Assembly (NCBI GenBank): GCA_934454585.1
Contig: CAKSFP010000002.1
Coordinates: 1-64,000, forward strand
DNA length: 64,000 bases
Direction: 5' to 3'
From: an uncultured Clostridia bacterium
GTDB taxonomy: Bacteria > Bacillota > Clostridia > UMGS1810
A program made the position numbers and the translations under genes. The notes under the pieces were generated by a model. The model was not told the DNA's origin and ran no database searches. It saw nothing but the letters and a program-made list of their open reading frames with translations. Positions within the stretch are counted from its first letter, which is position 1. Each line of letters begins with the position of its first letter. Shown here one piece after another: positions 43,543 to 52,504 of this stretch.

Positions 43543-44706
43543 ATGGAATTAATATTCAAAACTTTTATAAAAAACAGTGACGACACCTCCGACCCGGAAG
43601 TGCGCCGCAGATACGGCGTACTGGGCGGCGCGGCAGGCATTATTCTCAATCTGATCCTGTTCTGTGCAAAGCTGTTCTCGGGCATCGTCACTTCATCGAT
43701 CGCCGTCATTGCGGACGCATTTAACAATCTGTCTGATGCCGGCTCATCCATAATAACGCTTATCGGTTTCAAACTATCGCTTAAACCGGCAGATCACGAT
43801 CACCCTTTCGGTCACGGCAGAATCGAATACATAAGCGCTCTTTTTGTGTCGGTTGCAATACTCCTCATGGGACTGGAGCTGGCAAAATCATCCGTAGCAA
43901 AAATTATCACCCCGGAGGAGATGGTCTTTGACTCCGCGTCGGCGGTTGTGCTCACTTTTGCAATACTCATCAAGCTGTGGATGTATTTCTTCGACAAAAA
44001 AATCGCAGTGAAAATATCCTCAGAATCCATGCACGCCACGGCAAAAGACTCCCTGTCCGACTGCATAACCACCGCGGCAGTGCTTATCAGTCTGATTGTG
44101 CAAAAGCTGCTCGAAGTCAATATAGACGCCTATGCCGGACTTTTGGTATCGGTGTTCATCCTCATCACGGGGTTTACCACAATTCGTGACTCCATGTCGC
44201 CGCTGCTCGGCGTTGCACCCGACAAAGAACTTGTGAACGACATAGAGCACACCATAATGTCGCACCCGGAAATTGTGGGCATACATGACATGGTTATACA
44301 CAACTACGGACCCACGCGGTTTATGATGAGTGTGCATGCGGAGGTCCCGGCAAACTCGGATTTTCTCAAAATTCATGACACAATAGACATCATAGAGCGC
44401 CAGCTCTCGGCACAATACGGTTGCATAGCTGTCATCCACATGGACCCTATAGAGACCGACAACAAGCTTGTCAGCTCCATGCACGAAAAGGTTAATGAAA
44501 TAATAAAATCCATCGACCCTTCCCTGTCCATGCATGATTTCCGCATGGTGAGCGGACACACGCACACAAATCTTATATTTGATGTGGTGGTTCCGTTTGA
44601 CTTCAGAATGACCGATGATGAACTGATAAATAAAATTCAGCATGAAATATTCCTGCTTGACAAAAACTATTATGCGGTAATTACCGTTGATAAAAACTAT
44701 GTATGA
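43543..44706 (+). CDS. Cation diffusion facilitator (CDF) metal exporter
   Basis: A 387-residue exporter of divalent metals (Zn, Fe or Mn class) driven by protons. Six membrane helices lie between about 25 and 220; the metal site is visible as DAFNNLSDAG (helix 2) and HDHPFGHGRIEY just after it, with the second half-site in helix 5 (HATAKDSLSD). The C-terminal cytoplasmic domain (220-387) is longer than usual and ends in a second ferredoxin-like stretch, as in clostridial MamB/FieF-like members. GCAGGGAG precedes the start. Confidence 0.93.
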   Translation: MELIFKTFIKNSDDTSDPEVRRRYGVLGGAAGIILNLILFCAKLFSGIVTSSIAVIADAFNNLSDAGSSIITLIGFKLSLKPADHDHPFGHGRIEYISALFVSVAILLMGLELAKSSVAKIITPEEMVFDSASAVVLTFAILIKLWMYFFDKKIAVKISSESMHATAKDSLSDCITTAAVLISLIVQKLLEVNIDAYAGLLVSVFILITGFTTIRDSMSPLLGVAPDKELVNDIEHTIMSHPEIVGIHDMVIHNYGPTRFMMSVHAEVPANSDFLKIHDTIDIIERQLSAQYGCIAVIHMDPIETDNKLVSSMHEKVNEIIKSIDPSLSMHDFRMVSGHTHTNLIFDVVVPFDFRMTDDELINKIQHEIFLLDKNYYAVITVDKNYV

Positions 44707-44723
44707 ATATAAGGAGCAAAAAC

Positions 44724-45467
44724 ATGAACAATCAAATTCTCGCGTCCGTACAGGGCAAAACAATCACAGAGGCAGACATCGACGCCATGATCGTATCTCT
44801 TGGTCAGCGAGGCACTGCCTACAACAACCCCCAGGGCAGACAGGCAATATTGGAGCAGGTAATCAACCGCAAGCTGCTCATCCTGGATGCCGAAAAAAAG
44901 CTGTATGAATATGACCCCGAGTTCAAGGCGCAGCTTGAACAGATAAAGGAAGAACTCCTTGCAAACTTTGTTATAACAAAAACCGTTGAAGGCATTACAG
45001 TGACAGATGACGAGGTAAAGGCAGAGTACGAAAATCACAAAGATCACTTCAACGCCGGCGAATCCGTATCGGCAAGCCACATCCTTGTGGACGACGATGA
45101 CAAGGCAACAAGCCTTATGGAGAAGATAAACAACGGCGAAATATCCTTTGAAGATGCGGCGAGAGCACACAGCAGCTGCCCGTCAAAAGAGAACGGCGGA
45201 AGCCTGGGCGAATTCACACGCGGTCAGATGGTGCCCGAGTTTGACGAGGCATGTTTTAACATGAATGTCGGCGAAATAAAAGGACCCGTCAAGACTCAGT
45301 TCGGATACCACATAATAAAGCTTAACTCAAAGAACGAGGCAAAACAGATGTCATTTGACGAAGTGAAAGACGGCTTGCGCCAAAAGATGATTGCAGAGAA
45401 ACAGCAAAACGCATATGAAAGCAAGATAAATCAGCTCAAAATCATGTATCAGGTTGAAAGATATTAA
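44724..45467 (+). CDS. Parvulin-type peptidyl-prolyl isomerase (PpiC), cytoplasmic
   Basis: A 247-residue protein with an N-terminal SurA-like helical domain (about 1-105) and a rotamase domain (about 110-205), in which VSASHILVDDDDKA, SSCPSKENGGSLGEF and FGYHIIKL are diagnostic. Unlike PrsA it has no signal peptide, so it should fold or isomerise cytoplasmic proteins. AAGGAG lies before the chosen start. It is 17 bases after the CDF gene and likely in its transcript. Confidence 0.9.
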   Translation: MNNQILASVQGKTITEADIDAMIVSLGQRGTAYNNPQGRQAILEQVINRKLLILDAEKKLYEYDPEFKAQLEQIKEELLANFVITKTVEGITVTDDEVKAEYENHKDHFNAGESVSASHILVDDDDKATSLMEKINNGEISFEDAARAHSSCPSKENGGSLGEFTRGQMVPEFDEACFNMNVGEIKGPVKTQFGYHIIKLNSKNEAKQMSFDEVKDGLRQKMIAEKQQNAYESKINQLKIMYQVERY

Positions 45468-45486
45468 TAAACGGAGGTCATACGCA

Positions 45487-46161
45487 ATGGACTCAAATGT
45501 AAAGAAAATAACAGAAACCAAGATTAACAATGTTATAAGAGCGCTCGAAGCCAACAACATGACGGGCATATATGCGCCGGACTGCGCTGCGGCAATTGAA
45601 GAAGTGAGAAAACTTCTGCATGACGGTGACACCATATCCATGGGCGGCACTGTCACCGCAAAGGAGAGCGGCGTGGCAGAGCTTATACGGAGCGACAAAT
45701 ATAATTTCCTCGACCGCAACGCCCCGGGCATAACGCCGGAACAAATCAAGGAGATTTACACAAAAACTTTCGGTGCGGATGTGTTCGTCACCAGCACAAA
45801 CGCCGTAACCGAAAACGGAGAACTGTATAATGTGGACGGCAACTCAAACCGTGTTGCCGCAATGCTTTTCGGACCCGAAAAGGTCATTGTAATAGCCGGA
45901 TACAACAAGATAGTGCCGGACATTAACTCGGCGGCACAGAGAGTAAAGACCATTGCCGCTCCGGCGAACTGCGCAAGGCTGAACATGGACACATACTGCA
46001 ATGAAAAAGGCAGATGCGTTAGCCTGAACACAAAAAATCCTGACTTCTGCGACGGGTGCAAATCCGATGACAGAATCTGTTCCAACTACACAATCATGAG
46101 CCGCCAGCGCCGCAAAGGCAGGGTATTTGTGATACTTGTCGGCGAGGAACTGGGGTATTAA
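45487..46161 (+). CDS. LUD-domain (LutC/YkgG-like) protein
   Basis: A 224-residue member of the LUD (DUF162) family, related to LutC of lactate utilisation. MGGTVTAKESGVAELI and FVTSTNAVTENGELYNVDG are typical of the short stand-alone clostridial branch; RVAAMLFGPEKVIVIAGYNKIV follows. The C-terminal part has a cysteine cluster (C209-type spacing, CDGCKSDDRIC) that may bind a metal or iron-sulfur centre. No lutA/lutB are present, so lactate oxidation by this locus is unlikely. GGAGGT precedes the start. Confidence 0.88.
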   Translation: MDSNVKKITETKINNVIRALEANNMTGIYAPDCAAAIEEVRKLLHDGDTISMGGTVTAKESGVAELIRSDKYNFLDRNAPGITPEQIKEIYTKTFGADVFVTSTNAVTENGELYNVDGNSNRVAAMLFGPEKVIVIAGYNKIVPDINSAAQRVKTIAAPANCARLNMDTYCNEKGRCVSLNTKNPDFCDGCKSDDRICSNYTIMSRQRRKGRVFVILVGEELGY

Positions 46162-46199
46162 AAAAACTTGCCGCGTGCAAATCGCGGCAAGTTTTTTTT
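46160..46199. terminator. Bidirectional terminator after the LUD gene
   Basis: Perfect 10-bp arms acttgccgcg / cgcggcaagt with A and T runs on either side. It serves the LUD gene and the convergent AraC-type regulator. Confidence 0.9.
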
Positions 46200-46212
46200 A
46201 ATACCGATTATG

Positions 46213-48480
46213 CTATTTTTTGTCCGCCATAACATATGCGCGGTATTTATTCGGTGTTATGCCGACATACCGAGAAAACATTCTGTAAAACGAGCGTCTG
46301 TTACTGTAGCCGACCATGGTTATCACCTGCTCCACAGTGTAGTCGTCGTTCTCGAGTATTCTCTTGGCATGATCTATCCTTACTCCGTTTATATATTCCA
46401 AAAGTCCCGTGGAATACTTTTTCTTAAAACAAGTTGACAGATACGCCGCACTGATGCCGCATTCGTCGGCAATCAGCGTTGCGGTGAGGTTCGGGTCGGC
46501 ATATTGTTCGTCAATATACTTCTTCGCCCTCTCCGCGGCGTCGTCTCCACGCTCGGTGTGGAGAGAATTTCCGCTATCGGCAAACACCGTGCCGAATGCC
46601 TCCTCAACGGTATCCCTCAGCTCGTCCATATCGGTGTTGACACTTATGGAATCTATGCGCCGCAATATATCAGATATGTTCACCTCATCGCAAAACTCAC
46701 TGCGTTCCGATAACGCCCTCATGACAGTGTTCACTACAGAATACATGGCAAACCTAACCTCGCCGACGCTCTTTGCGCCGCCTACGGTGTCAACAAAAAT
46801 CTTGTCAAGAGCATTGCGAAACATATCTCTGCTGCCCACAGTTATGCTCTCGGAGAGCTGTTGCTGAGCCATGGGCAATATGCCGTGCCAACTGTCATCG
46901 CTTTTGTTTATCCTGCTGTATTGAATCACACTGCCGCTGCCGGCAAAATACAACTCGATGCACATTGTTGCCTCATCGCAACAGTCGGCAAGCTCGTCAA
47001 GTGAAAAATGAAGATTGCTCACTCCGGCGGTTATGTGTATGTTAAAATTTCTGAGCACAAACTCGCTCATATCTTCTATGCGCCGCACTATACCGTCCGC
47101 ATCCGTATTGTCACAGTTGATGACCAAGGCGAGCATATCACCCACTTCGCAGCTCTGCAGTACAAATTCATCACCAAGCATATCTCCGGTGACATTTGTC
47201 ACAACAAGTTTTGCAAGTTCATACGACTCCCTCTCATCGTCATTTTGGTCGTCAAAGAACATTTCATCATTAACATCTATATAACACAGCACCGCAGCAA
47301 ATGCAGAATACGGAAAACGGATATCGAGAAAATCCATTATCTCGTCCTTGTTGCCAATCGGAAATCTGTCACTGAGCAGACGCGAAAGAAATGCACTCTT
47401 GACAAACTCATCCTGCATCTTGCCGTACTTTTTGTTCTCGGATACCATGGTTTCTATCTTGTCGCGGATGTAGCCGAATTCGGATTCATATGCGCCGTCA
47501 CTCTTGCCAAAGATATCCAGAATGCTCTGCACGGGTTTATAGTTCTTGCGCGTAAACAACAGCGAGATAAAAGTCGCCGCCGCAAGTCCGAAAAGATTGA
47601 AGATAATGATATACGCCCTGGCGCGGCTTATGCTCTTGCGGAAAACCGCCTTGTTCACAAGATAAAGATACTTCCAGTCGCCGTCTGCCGAGTCGGTCAT
47701 AATGCTCACTCTGGAGCCTCCGTAGGTTATGCCGTTGGCAAAGTCGTTTTTCTCAAAAAACTTTTGTATGGCTTTTTTCTTATCGGCAGAATCAGGCATA
47801 ATCACATTGCCGTCGTTGTCCAGAATATAAAATGTGTCGCCGTAATTTCCGCCAGAGAGTTCATCAAAAAAATCATCCATCTCTACAATGACATTTGCCG
47901 CCGACTTGAATCGCTCGGTCCCGTTCACGGAGAGCACATAGAAAACAGTCGGGTTTTCGCCGCCGTCTGCGGCCGGCACCGTGATGAATGTGCCGGGCGA
48001 GAACGAGCGCAGCACAGCGAACCACTCAGCCCGCGGCACAAGCCGCTCTCTCACCTGGGCGTCATAGTAGGTGTCGGCTGAGTTGGAGGTGTTTATGCCC
48101 ACGCAGTAATCGAGGTTATGAAAATATACATATATATCACCAAAACCCCCCTCAACGCTCCTGTAAGGCGCAATTGCGTGATAGGCGTCCATAATATCCG
48201 CATAGCCGTCCGCAATTCGTTCCTCTTTCATCGAGGCAAGCTTGGATACGCTGTCGTTGTTGGCAATCTCCGTGGCAATGTTGGCAACTGATCGCTTAAT
48301 GTTGTCGGCGGTTATCTTTCTGCGTTCAAGCAACTCCGACACATAGTGATTGTTTTGCTCAACAATGCTCTTTTCAATGCAGGTGTATGCAATGATGTTC
48401 GCCGTAATTGCGAACGCAAGAATTATGAGATAAGACATAAACCATGCTTTGGTCGTTTTTTGATTTTTGAAAAGCGGCAT
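46213..48480 (-). CDS. Membrane-bound AraC-family regulator with extracellular sensor
   Basis: A 755-residue regulator: first membrane helix (about 14-34), an extracellular Cache-like sensor (about 35-285), second helix (about 290-310), a cytoplasmic middle part (about 340-610), and two AraC helix-turn-helix motifs at the C-terminus (AERAKKYIDEQYADPNLTAT region, then CGISAAYLSTCFKKKY and MVGYSNRRSFYRMFSRYVG). This class usually senses a sugar or fragment outside the cell and turns on nearby polysaccharide genes. It stands at the end of the pectin-type locus, 20 bases after the GH105 gene on the same strand, so it probably controls that locus. Confidence 0.92.
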   Translation of the reverse strand: MPLFKNQKTTKAWFMSYLIILAFAITANIIAYTCIEKSIVEQNNHYVSELLERRKITADNIKRSVANIATEIANNDSVSKLASMKEERIADGYADIMDAYHAIAPYRSVEGGFGDIYVYFHNLDYCVGINTSNSADTYYDAQVRERLVPRAEWFAVLRSFSPGTFITVPAADGGENPTVFYVLSVNGTERFKSAANVIVEMDDFFDELSGGNYGDTFYILDNDGNVIMPDSADKKKAIQKFFEKNDFANGITYGGSRVSIMTDSADGDWKYLYLVNKAVFRKSISRARAYIIIFNLFGLAAATFISLLFTRKNYKPVQSILDIFGKSDGAYESEFGYIRDKIETMVSENKKYGKMQDEFVKSAFLSRLLSDRFPIGNKDEIMDFLDIRFPYSAFAAVLCYIDVNDEMFFDDQNDDERESYELAKLVVTNVTGDMLGDEFVLQSCEVGDMLALVINCDNTDADGIVRRIEDMSEFVLRNFNIHITAGVSNLHFSLDELADCCDEATMCIELYFAGSGSVIQYSRINKSDDSWHGILPMAQQQLSESITVGSRDMFRNALDKIFVDTVGGAKSVGEVRFAMYSVVNTVMRALSERSEFCDEVNISDILRRIDSISVNTDMDELRDTVEEAFGTVFADSGNSLHTERGDDAAERAKKYIDEQYADPNLTATLIADECGISAAYLSTCFKKKYSTGLLEYINGVRIDHAKRILENDDYTVEQVITMVGYSNRRSFYRMFSRYVGITPNKYRAYVMADKK

Positions 48481-48499
48481 AAACTAATCCTCTCTTTAC

Positions 48500-49579
48500 T
48501 TAAAGACAAAACTCACTGCACATAAGCACAAATGTTCCCGTGCCGTGATTATCGTTTTTGGCGCGCGGCCGTGCCGCATACTCCTCATATGTGCACATGA
48601 CATTTGTGCCGACGCTTATCTCGGGAATGACAATTCCGTCGTCATCATACTCCAGTATGTTTATTATCCCCTCATATGCCCTCTTGGCAACTGCGGAATA
48701 TGATTTGTCAACATAACCCATGCGCACAGCCTTGTGGTACGCATAGGCAAAGAGAGATGAGCACGAAGTTTCGCACCAATTTCCGTCGCGTCCCGGGTCG
48801 CTGAGCACCTGATACCAAAGTCCTTTTTCACTGTCAAAATATCTCACGGCTGTTTTGAGCAAATCCGCAAGCATATCTGCAAGATCAGCTCTGCCGCTGC
48901 GGTCTTTCGGGAAATAATCGAGCATCTCGCACAGCGCAACGGCTACCCACCCCATGGCTCTGCCCCAGAATATCTTTGATGTACCAGTGGTCTTGTCCGC
49001 CCACGGCTCGCGCATCTCGGCGTCCCATGCGTGGTAATACAGATGAGTCTCGGGATCGCGTATGTGATCCCTCATGAGCATCGCCTGGTGATACATCTCG
49101 TCAAAGAGACTATCGTCACCGAATTCATGAGCATAGCTTGTGGCGAGAATCCCTGCCATAAAGAGTCCGTCGAGCCACATTTGGTCGGGCGTGATCTCCT
49201 TATGAAAGAATCCGCCGTATTTGTTCTTGTGCCAGTGTTTCAGCCTGTCTATGGTAGTGTCAAGTGCAATTTTATACTTTGCATTTTTTGTCTCTTTATA
49301 CAGTCTGATGAGCAATGTTGCCGGCATAAAGTCGTCAAGCAGGGCATCCTGACGGCGTATAACGCCGTCGTCGGATATCATGTAGTCTGCCCAGTCCTTA
49401 ATGTAATCAAGATATTCCTCTTTGCCGCAGACGGCATAGCACCTCTCCATGCCGAGCAGAAACACGCCCTGGATGTAGTTGAACCTGTCCGGCGGCCCGG
49501 GGAGTTTGTCCACGGTATATTTTCTTATTATAGTGTCGCACATTTTGCACGCATAGTCAATAGGTTTTTTCAGTTCCAT
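48500..49579 (-). CDS. Unsaturated rhamnogalacturonyl hydrolase (GH105/GH88)
   Basis: A 359-residue intracellular (alpha/alpha)6-barrel enzyme that removes the unsaturated uronic acid left by pectin or similar lyases. The family signature PDQMWLDGLFM is at 131-141, with Asp137 as the likely catalytic residue; KIFWGRAMGWVAVAL and WCETSCSSLFAYA follow. There is no signal peptide, so it acts on imported oligosaccharides. Its presence shows that this locus handles lyase products, matching the heparinase II/III-like protein upstream. Confidence 0.92.
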   Translation of the reverse strand: MELKKPIDYACKMCDTIIRKYTVDKLPGPPDRFNYIQGVFLLGMERCYAVCGKEEYLDYIKDWADYMISDDGVIRRQDALLDDFMPATLLIRLYKETKNAKYKIALDTTIDRLKHWHKNKYGGFFHKEITPDQMWLDGLFMAGILATSYAHEFGDDSLFDEMYHQAMLMRDHIRDPETHLYYHAWDAEMREPWADKTTGTSKIFWGRAMGWVAVALCEMLDYFPKDRSGRADLADMLADLLKTAVRYFDSEKGLWYQVLSDPGRDGNWCETSCSSLFAYAYHKAVRMGYVDKSYSAVAKRAYEGIINILEYDDDGIVIPEISVGTNVMCTYEEYAARPRAKNDNHGTGTFVLMCSEFCL

Positions 49580-49597
49580 AAAAAATTTCTCCGTTAA

Positions 49598-50533
49598 TCA
49601 GTTGTTAATCAAGTTAAGTGCAATCAATTTTTCATAAATGCCCTGTGCAAAGAGCCTATATCCGTTTGCATTAAGATGCACCTTGTCAATCGTACCGCTT
49701 GCACTCGCCCAGAGCGACTGAGGCAGCGAACCGGAGGCAATGTTTTCTTTGTCGGTTTCCGTTGCGGTTATGCCGACCTTTGCAAGGTTAGTTTCATTGG
49801 AGAGGTATTCTCTCATATTCATGAATCTGTCGCCGTATTTTGCCGCCATTGCCGACTCGGCGTCGGTGTAGTTTGCAAGATTTGCGCTTGCATTGCCGGA
49901 CATTCTGCCGACTATTATGCATTTGTTCGGGTCGCCCGTATTTGCAATCATTCTGTCGATAATATTAATCAAACCGTCAATATTCTCACTTTCGGCAGTT
50001 CCGTTGCCGCGGCAATAACCGCTGCCGTCGTCCCAGCCGTTCTGACCGACAAAGATGACATTGATGTCACCGCGGACAAAACTTGCGCCGGTTGTTATCT
50101 CCATACTCTCAGCCGAGGTGAGGTTAATCACCTCGCCCGAGAGAGTTCTTGTAAACAGTGCAGAGTTAAGTTTGCGCGGATTATCGTTTGTATTGGTGAG
50201 TCCGCTCAGCTTGCCGCGCACTCCGCCGATGAGCACATTTGTCCAACTCTCCGTCAGCTCGCGCGGAGCGACATCTGCGCCGTACTCATCTTTGATGTTG
50301 TCTCCGTAGATATATGCAGAGCTTCCGCCCTTTGCAGCAAGGTTGAACGGACCGCTTAAATTAATTTTTGCGGCGCCCATTCTTGCAGCTATTGTCTGCG
50401 CAGTTTCACCTCGGATACCCTCGTTGCGCACAGTCTTGCCCGTGAGGGAGGCGAGCACATCGGGATATGTGGTGCTGCCGCCGCCCTGACCGTAGGTTAT
50501 GCTGTCGCCCCAGCAGACAATGTCATAATCCTT
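49598..50533 (-). pseudogene. SGNH/GDSL esterase half of a gene interrupted by TGA
   Basis: The frame after the TGA at 50534-50536 reads on without break and encodes an SGNH hydrolase: the block I motif DIVCWGDSITYGQGGG, with the catalytic Ser, begins 4 codons after the stop, and block V DKVHLNAN, with the Asp-His pair, lies near the end. No usable start codon lies between the stop and block I; the first in-frame GTG (50458) is already past the catalytic Ser. It was therefore the C-terminal part of the protein encoded by 50534-52078. Enzymes of this type deacetylate rhamnogalacturonan, which fits the neighbours. Nonsense mutation, sequencing error or readthrough are all possible. Confidence 0.8.
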
Positions 50534-52078
50534 TCACAAATCACCGACTCCGTATGCGGTCACATCGCAGAGAGGTTTGAGGTTGCTGAAGTTGTCAAAG
50601 ATGAACGCCTTGTATGTGAGGTTGTCGTCCTTTGCAATCTCAACTTCCGCGGTACTGTTAGTTACAGCCTTGTAATCTACATTTACGAGTACCTTGCCGT
50701 CAGCGGAATAGCTTGCTATAACAAGTACGCCGTCGGTTACATATGCGCTTGCATTTATGGTTGAAGCTGTGCTGTCCTCGGAGAGTGTAATCGTGTTCAC
50801 ATCGTCACATGTAATTTTTACATCATCAATGTATACCGAGCCGCGCATACCGTTGTTTATAGTAACACCGAATTTATCAAAAACATATGCTGAATTAATG
50901 CTGCCGTTACTGTTCAATCTTCTGATTGCACCTTCTACAATCAGATCGCCGTTTATATATAAATCAGTTGTATCGGATGATGAATTATAATGTATAGTGT
51001 ATGTTGCAAACTCATTCATACTAAATGTATTTGTATGTGATGTATCCCAATCCGCACCGTTACTGCTTGTGTAGCCCTTGAACACTTGTATGGTGTATGT
51101 CAACATCTTGCTGTCAGGCTGAATCTGAAACATAGAACCGAGATATATTGCATAGTTACCGGCAGTAAGACTCGGTTTCATAGAAAACTCAAATTCAAAA
51201 TCTTTTTTATCCTTCAAGCATTTATTCACATAATCACCAAAATTAAAGTGTATCCAATCGGCATTTGCAACCGACTTTGAAAGCTCCAGTGTTTTATTTC
51301 TGATGCCTTCACTGCTAACCTGATATATATCAACATTATCTATTGTAATTTCACCCTGCAAGCTATTGTTAATTTGCAGCTGGTAGTTTTCAAAGCTGTA
51401 TGTTGCAGTGCTTGTAACTCTGTTCTTAATTCCCGTCACAATAGTTTTTCCGTCCACAGATATATCTGCATATTTCTGCCCGTCAACGGTATACACTTTG
51501 AAAACAACCTGCTTTTCTTCAGATAAATCAACTGTTGTTTCACTGTCAACCCAAGCGGGATTCGAAGCATTTGTGTCCCAGTAAGATATTACATATACAC
51601 CGGATTTCGATGTCCGTGTAAATCCCAAACCTGCACCGTTAAACACCATAAATCCCGATGTATGTGTATCAGCATATATATCAAAACTCAAAATGTACTC
51701 AGTTAAATTTGTAAAAACATTATTAAATTTTGATGTATATGTCGTGCCGTTACCGTTTGCATTTTTGGTGATTTTCAATTTGCTGTTGTCTACCTTAAGC
51801 GCAGTGGTAGATGTATCACTTGCAGTACTGAATCCGGCTTGGCTTGGCTGCGTTATTGAATCAAAATCCTGTTTATATATTGATTCATTTGACAATGCTG
51901 CAGTACCGTTTTTGATGTTCGTAATGTCAAATCCGCTCAACTCCGATATACTTGCGGCTTGATCAAAATCCTGCGTATATACAACCGTCGGATTCACCAT
52001 TTCCGCCCCGGCAGCGCTGCCGGGAATAACCGAGATAAGCAAAAACAAAGCTGTAATTAAGCATACAAATTTTTTCAT
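50534..52078 (-). CDS. Secreted multi-domain protein, N-terminal part of interrupted SGNH esterase
   Basis: A 514-residue exported product with a signal peptide (about 1-26, ending PGSAAGAE). Two similar beta-sandwich, LamG-like or family-16-like binding domains follow (about 35-220 and 225-410), each with the pattern ITIDNVDIYQV / VYIDDVKITCD. A third small beta-domain ends KAFIFDNFSNLKPLCD, a form that often links to a catalytic domain in clostridial enzymes. The frame stops at TGA and continues in the same frame into an SGNH hydrolase. AAGGAG precedes the chosen start. Without the C-terminal part it would be a binding protein only. Confidence 0.78.
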   Translation of the reverse strand: MKKFVCLITALFLLISVIPGSAAGAEMVNPTVVYTQDFDQAASISELSGFDITNIKNGTAALSNESIYKQDFDSITQPSQAGFSTASDTSTTALKVDNSKLKITKNANGNGTTYTSKFNNVFTNLTEYILSFDIYADTHTSGFMVFNGAGLGFTRTSKSGVYVISYWDTNASNPAWVDSETTVDLSEEKQVVFKVYTVDGQKYADISVDGKTIVTGIKNRVTSTATYSFENYQLQINNSLQGEITIDNVDIYQVSSEGIRNKTLELSKSVANADWIHFNFGDYVNKCLKDKKDFEFEFSMKPSLTAGNYAIYLGSMFQIQPDSKMLTYTIQVFKGYTSSNGADWDTSHTNTFSMNEFATYTIHYNSSSDTTDLYINGDLIVEGAIRRLNSNGSINSAYVFDKFGVTINNGMRGSVYIDDVKITCDDVNTITLSEDSTASTINASAYVTDGVLVIASYSADGKVLVNVDYKAVTNSTAEVEIAKDDNLTYKAFIFDNFSNLKPLCDVTAYGVGDL

Positions 52079-52205
52079 TTCTACATTCTCCTTTATCATA
52101 TTTTTATTAGCCGTTTGTAAAATTACTAAAATGTACAACTTAGGCGTACTTTAATTGCATAAACAGGTTTAGTTATCTCCGCTTTATGAATCCCACCACC
52201 GCCTT

Positions 52206-52426
52206 TTTCACATGATTATTATTTTAATGTTAAAATAATAATCATGTGGGCGGTCCCCCTCCCTTTAGCAAGGGAGGCAGTTTGCCACCGGCAACCATCG
52301 CCCCTTTTAAGGCAAGGGAGGCTTTCTCCATCAGCACAAACTATCGGCTGAGCGAAAGGCGCCCTTGCTAAAGGGAGCTGGCGGCGCATATAATATTATT
52401 TTTGCTAAAAATAATATTATATGGAA
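52206..52426. mobile_element. MITE-like palindromic element
   Basis: A non-coding block with nested symmetry. Two AT-rich perfect palindromes mark the ends: 18-bp arms (52209-52226 / 52231-52248) and 17-bp arms (52387-52403 / 52407-52423). Between them an inverted pair ccctttagcaaggg (52261-52274) and cccttgctaaaggg (52362-52375) encloses a GC-rich centre with another caagggag copy. The rest of this intergenic gap (52079-52205 and 52427-52504) shows nothing I can name. It has the look of a non-autonomous mobile repeat seen in many copies in gut Clostridia. Confidence 0.7.
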
Positions 52427-52504
52427 AAGCCGTCTGAGGGATTCAAAAATGCAAAAATTAATCCACAATTTTTAGTTCGTAATTTTACAATCAACTACAT
52501 AGTT

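Noticed and set aside
47008..48081. 357-codon plus-strand open frame
   Set aside because: Antisense shadow of the AraC-type regulator gene, which has a full domain layout on the minus strand.
50534..50536. Selenocysteine at the in-frame TGA
   Set aside because: I see no convincing SECIS-like hairpin directly after it and SGNH enzymes of this kind have no selenocysteine at this linker position. Nonsense mutation or error is simpler.
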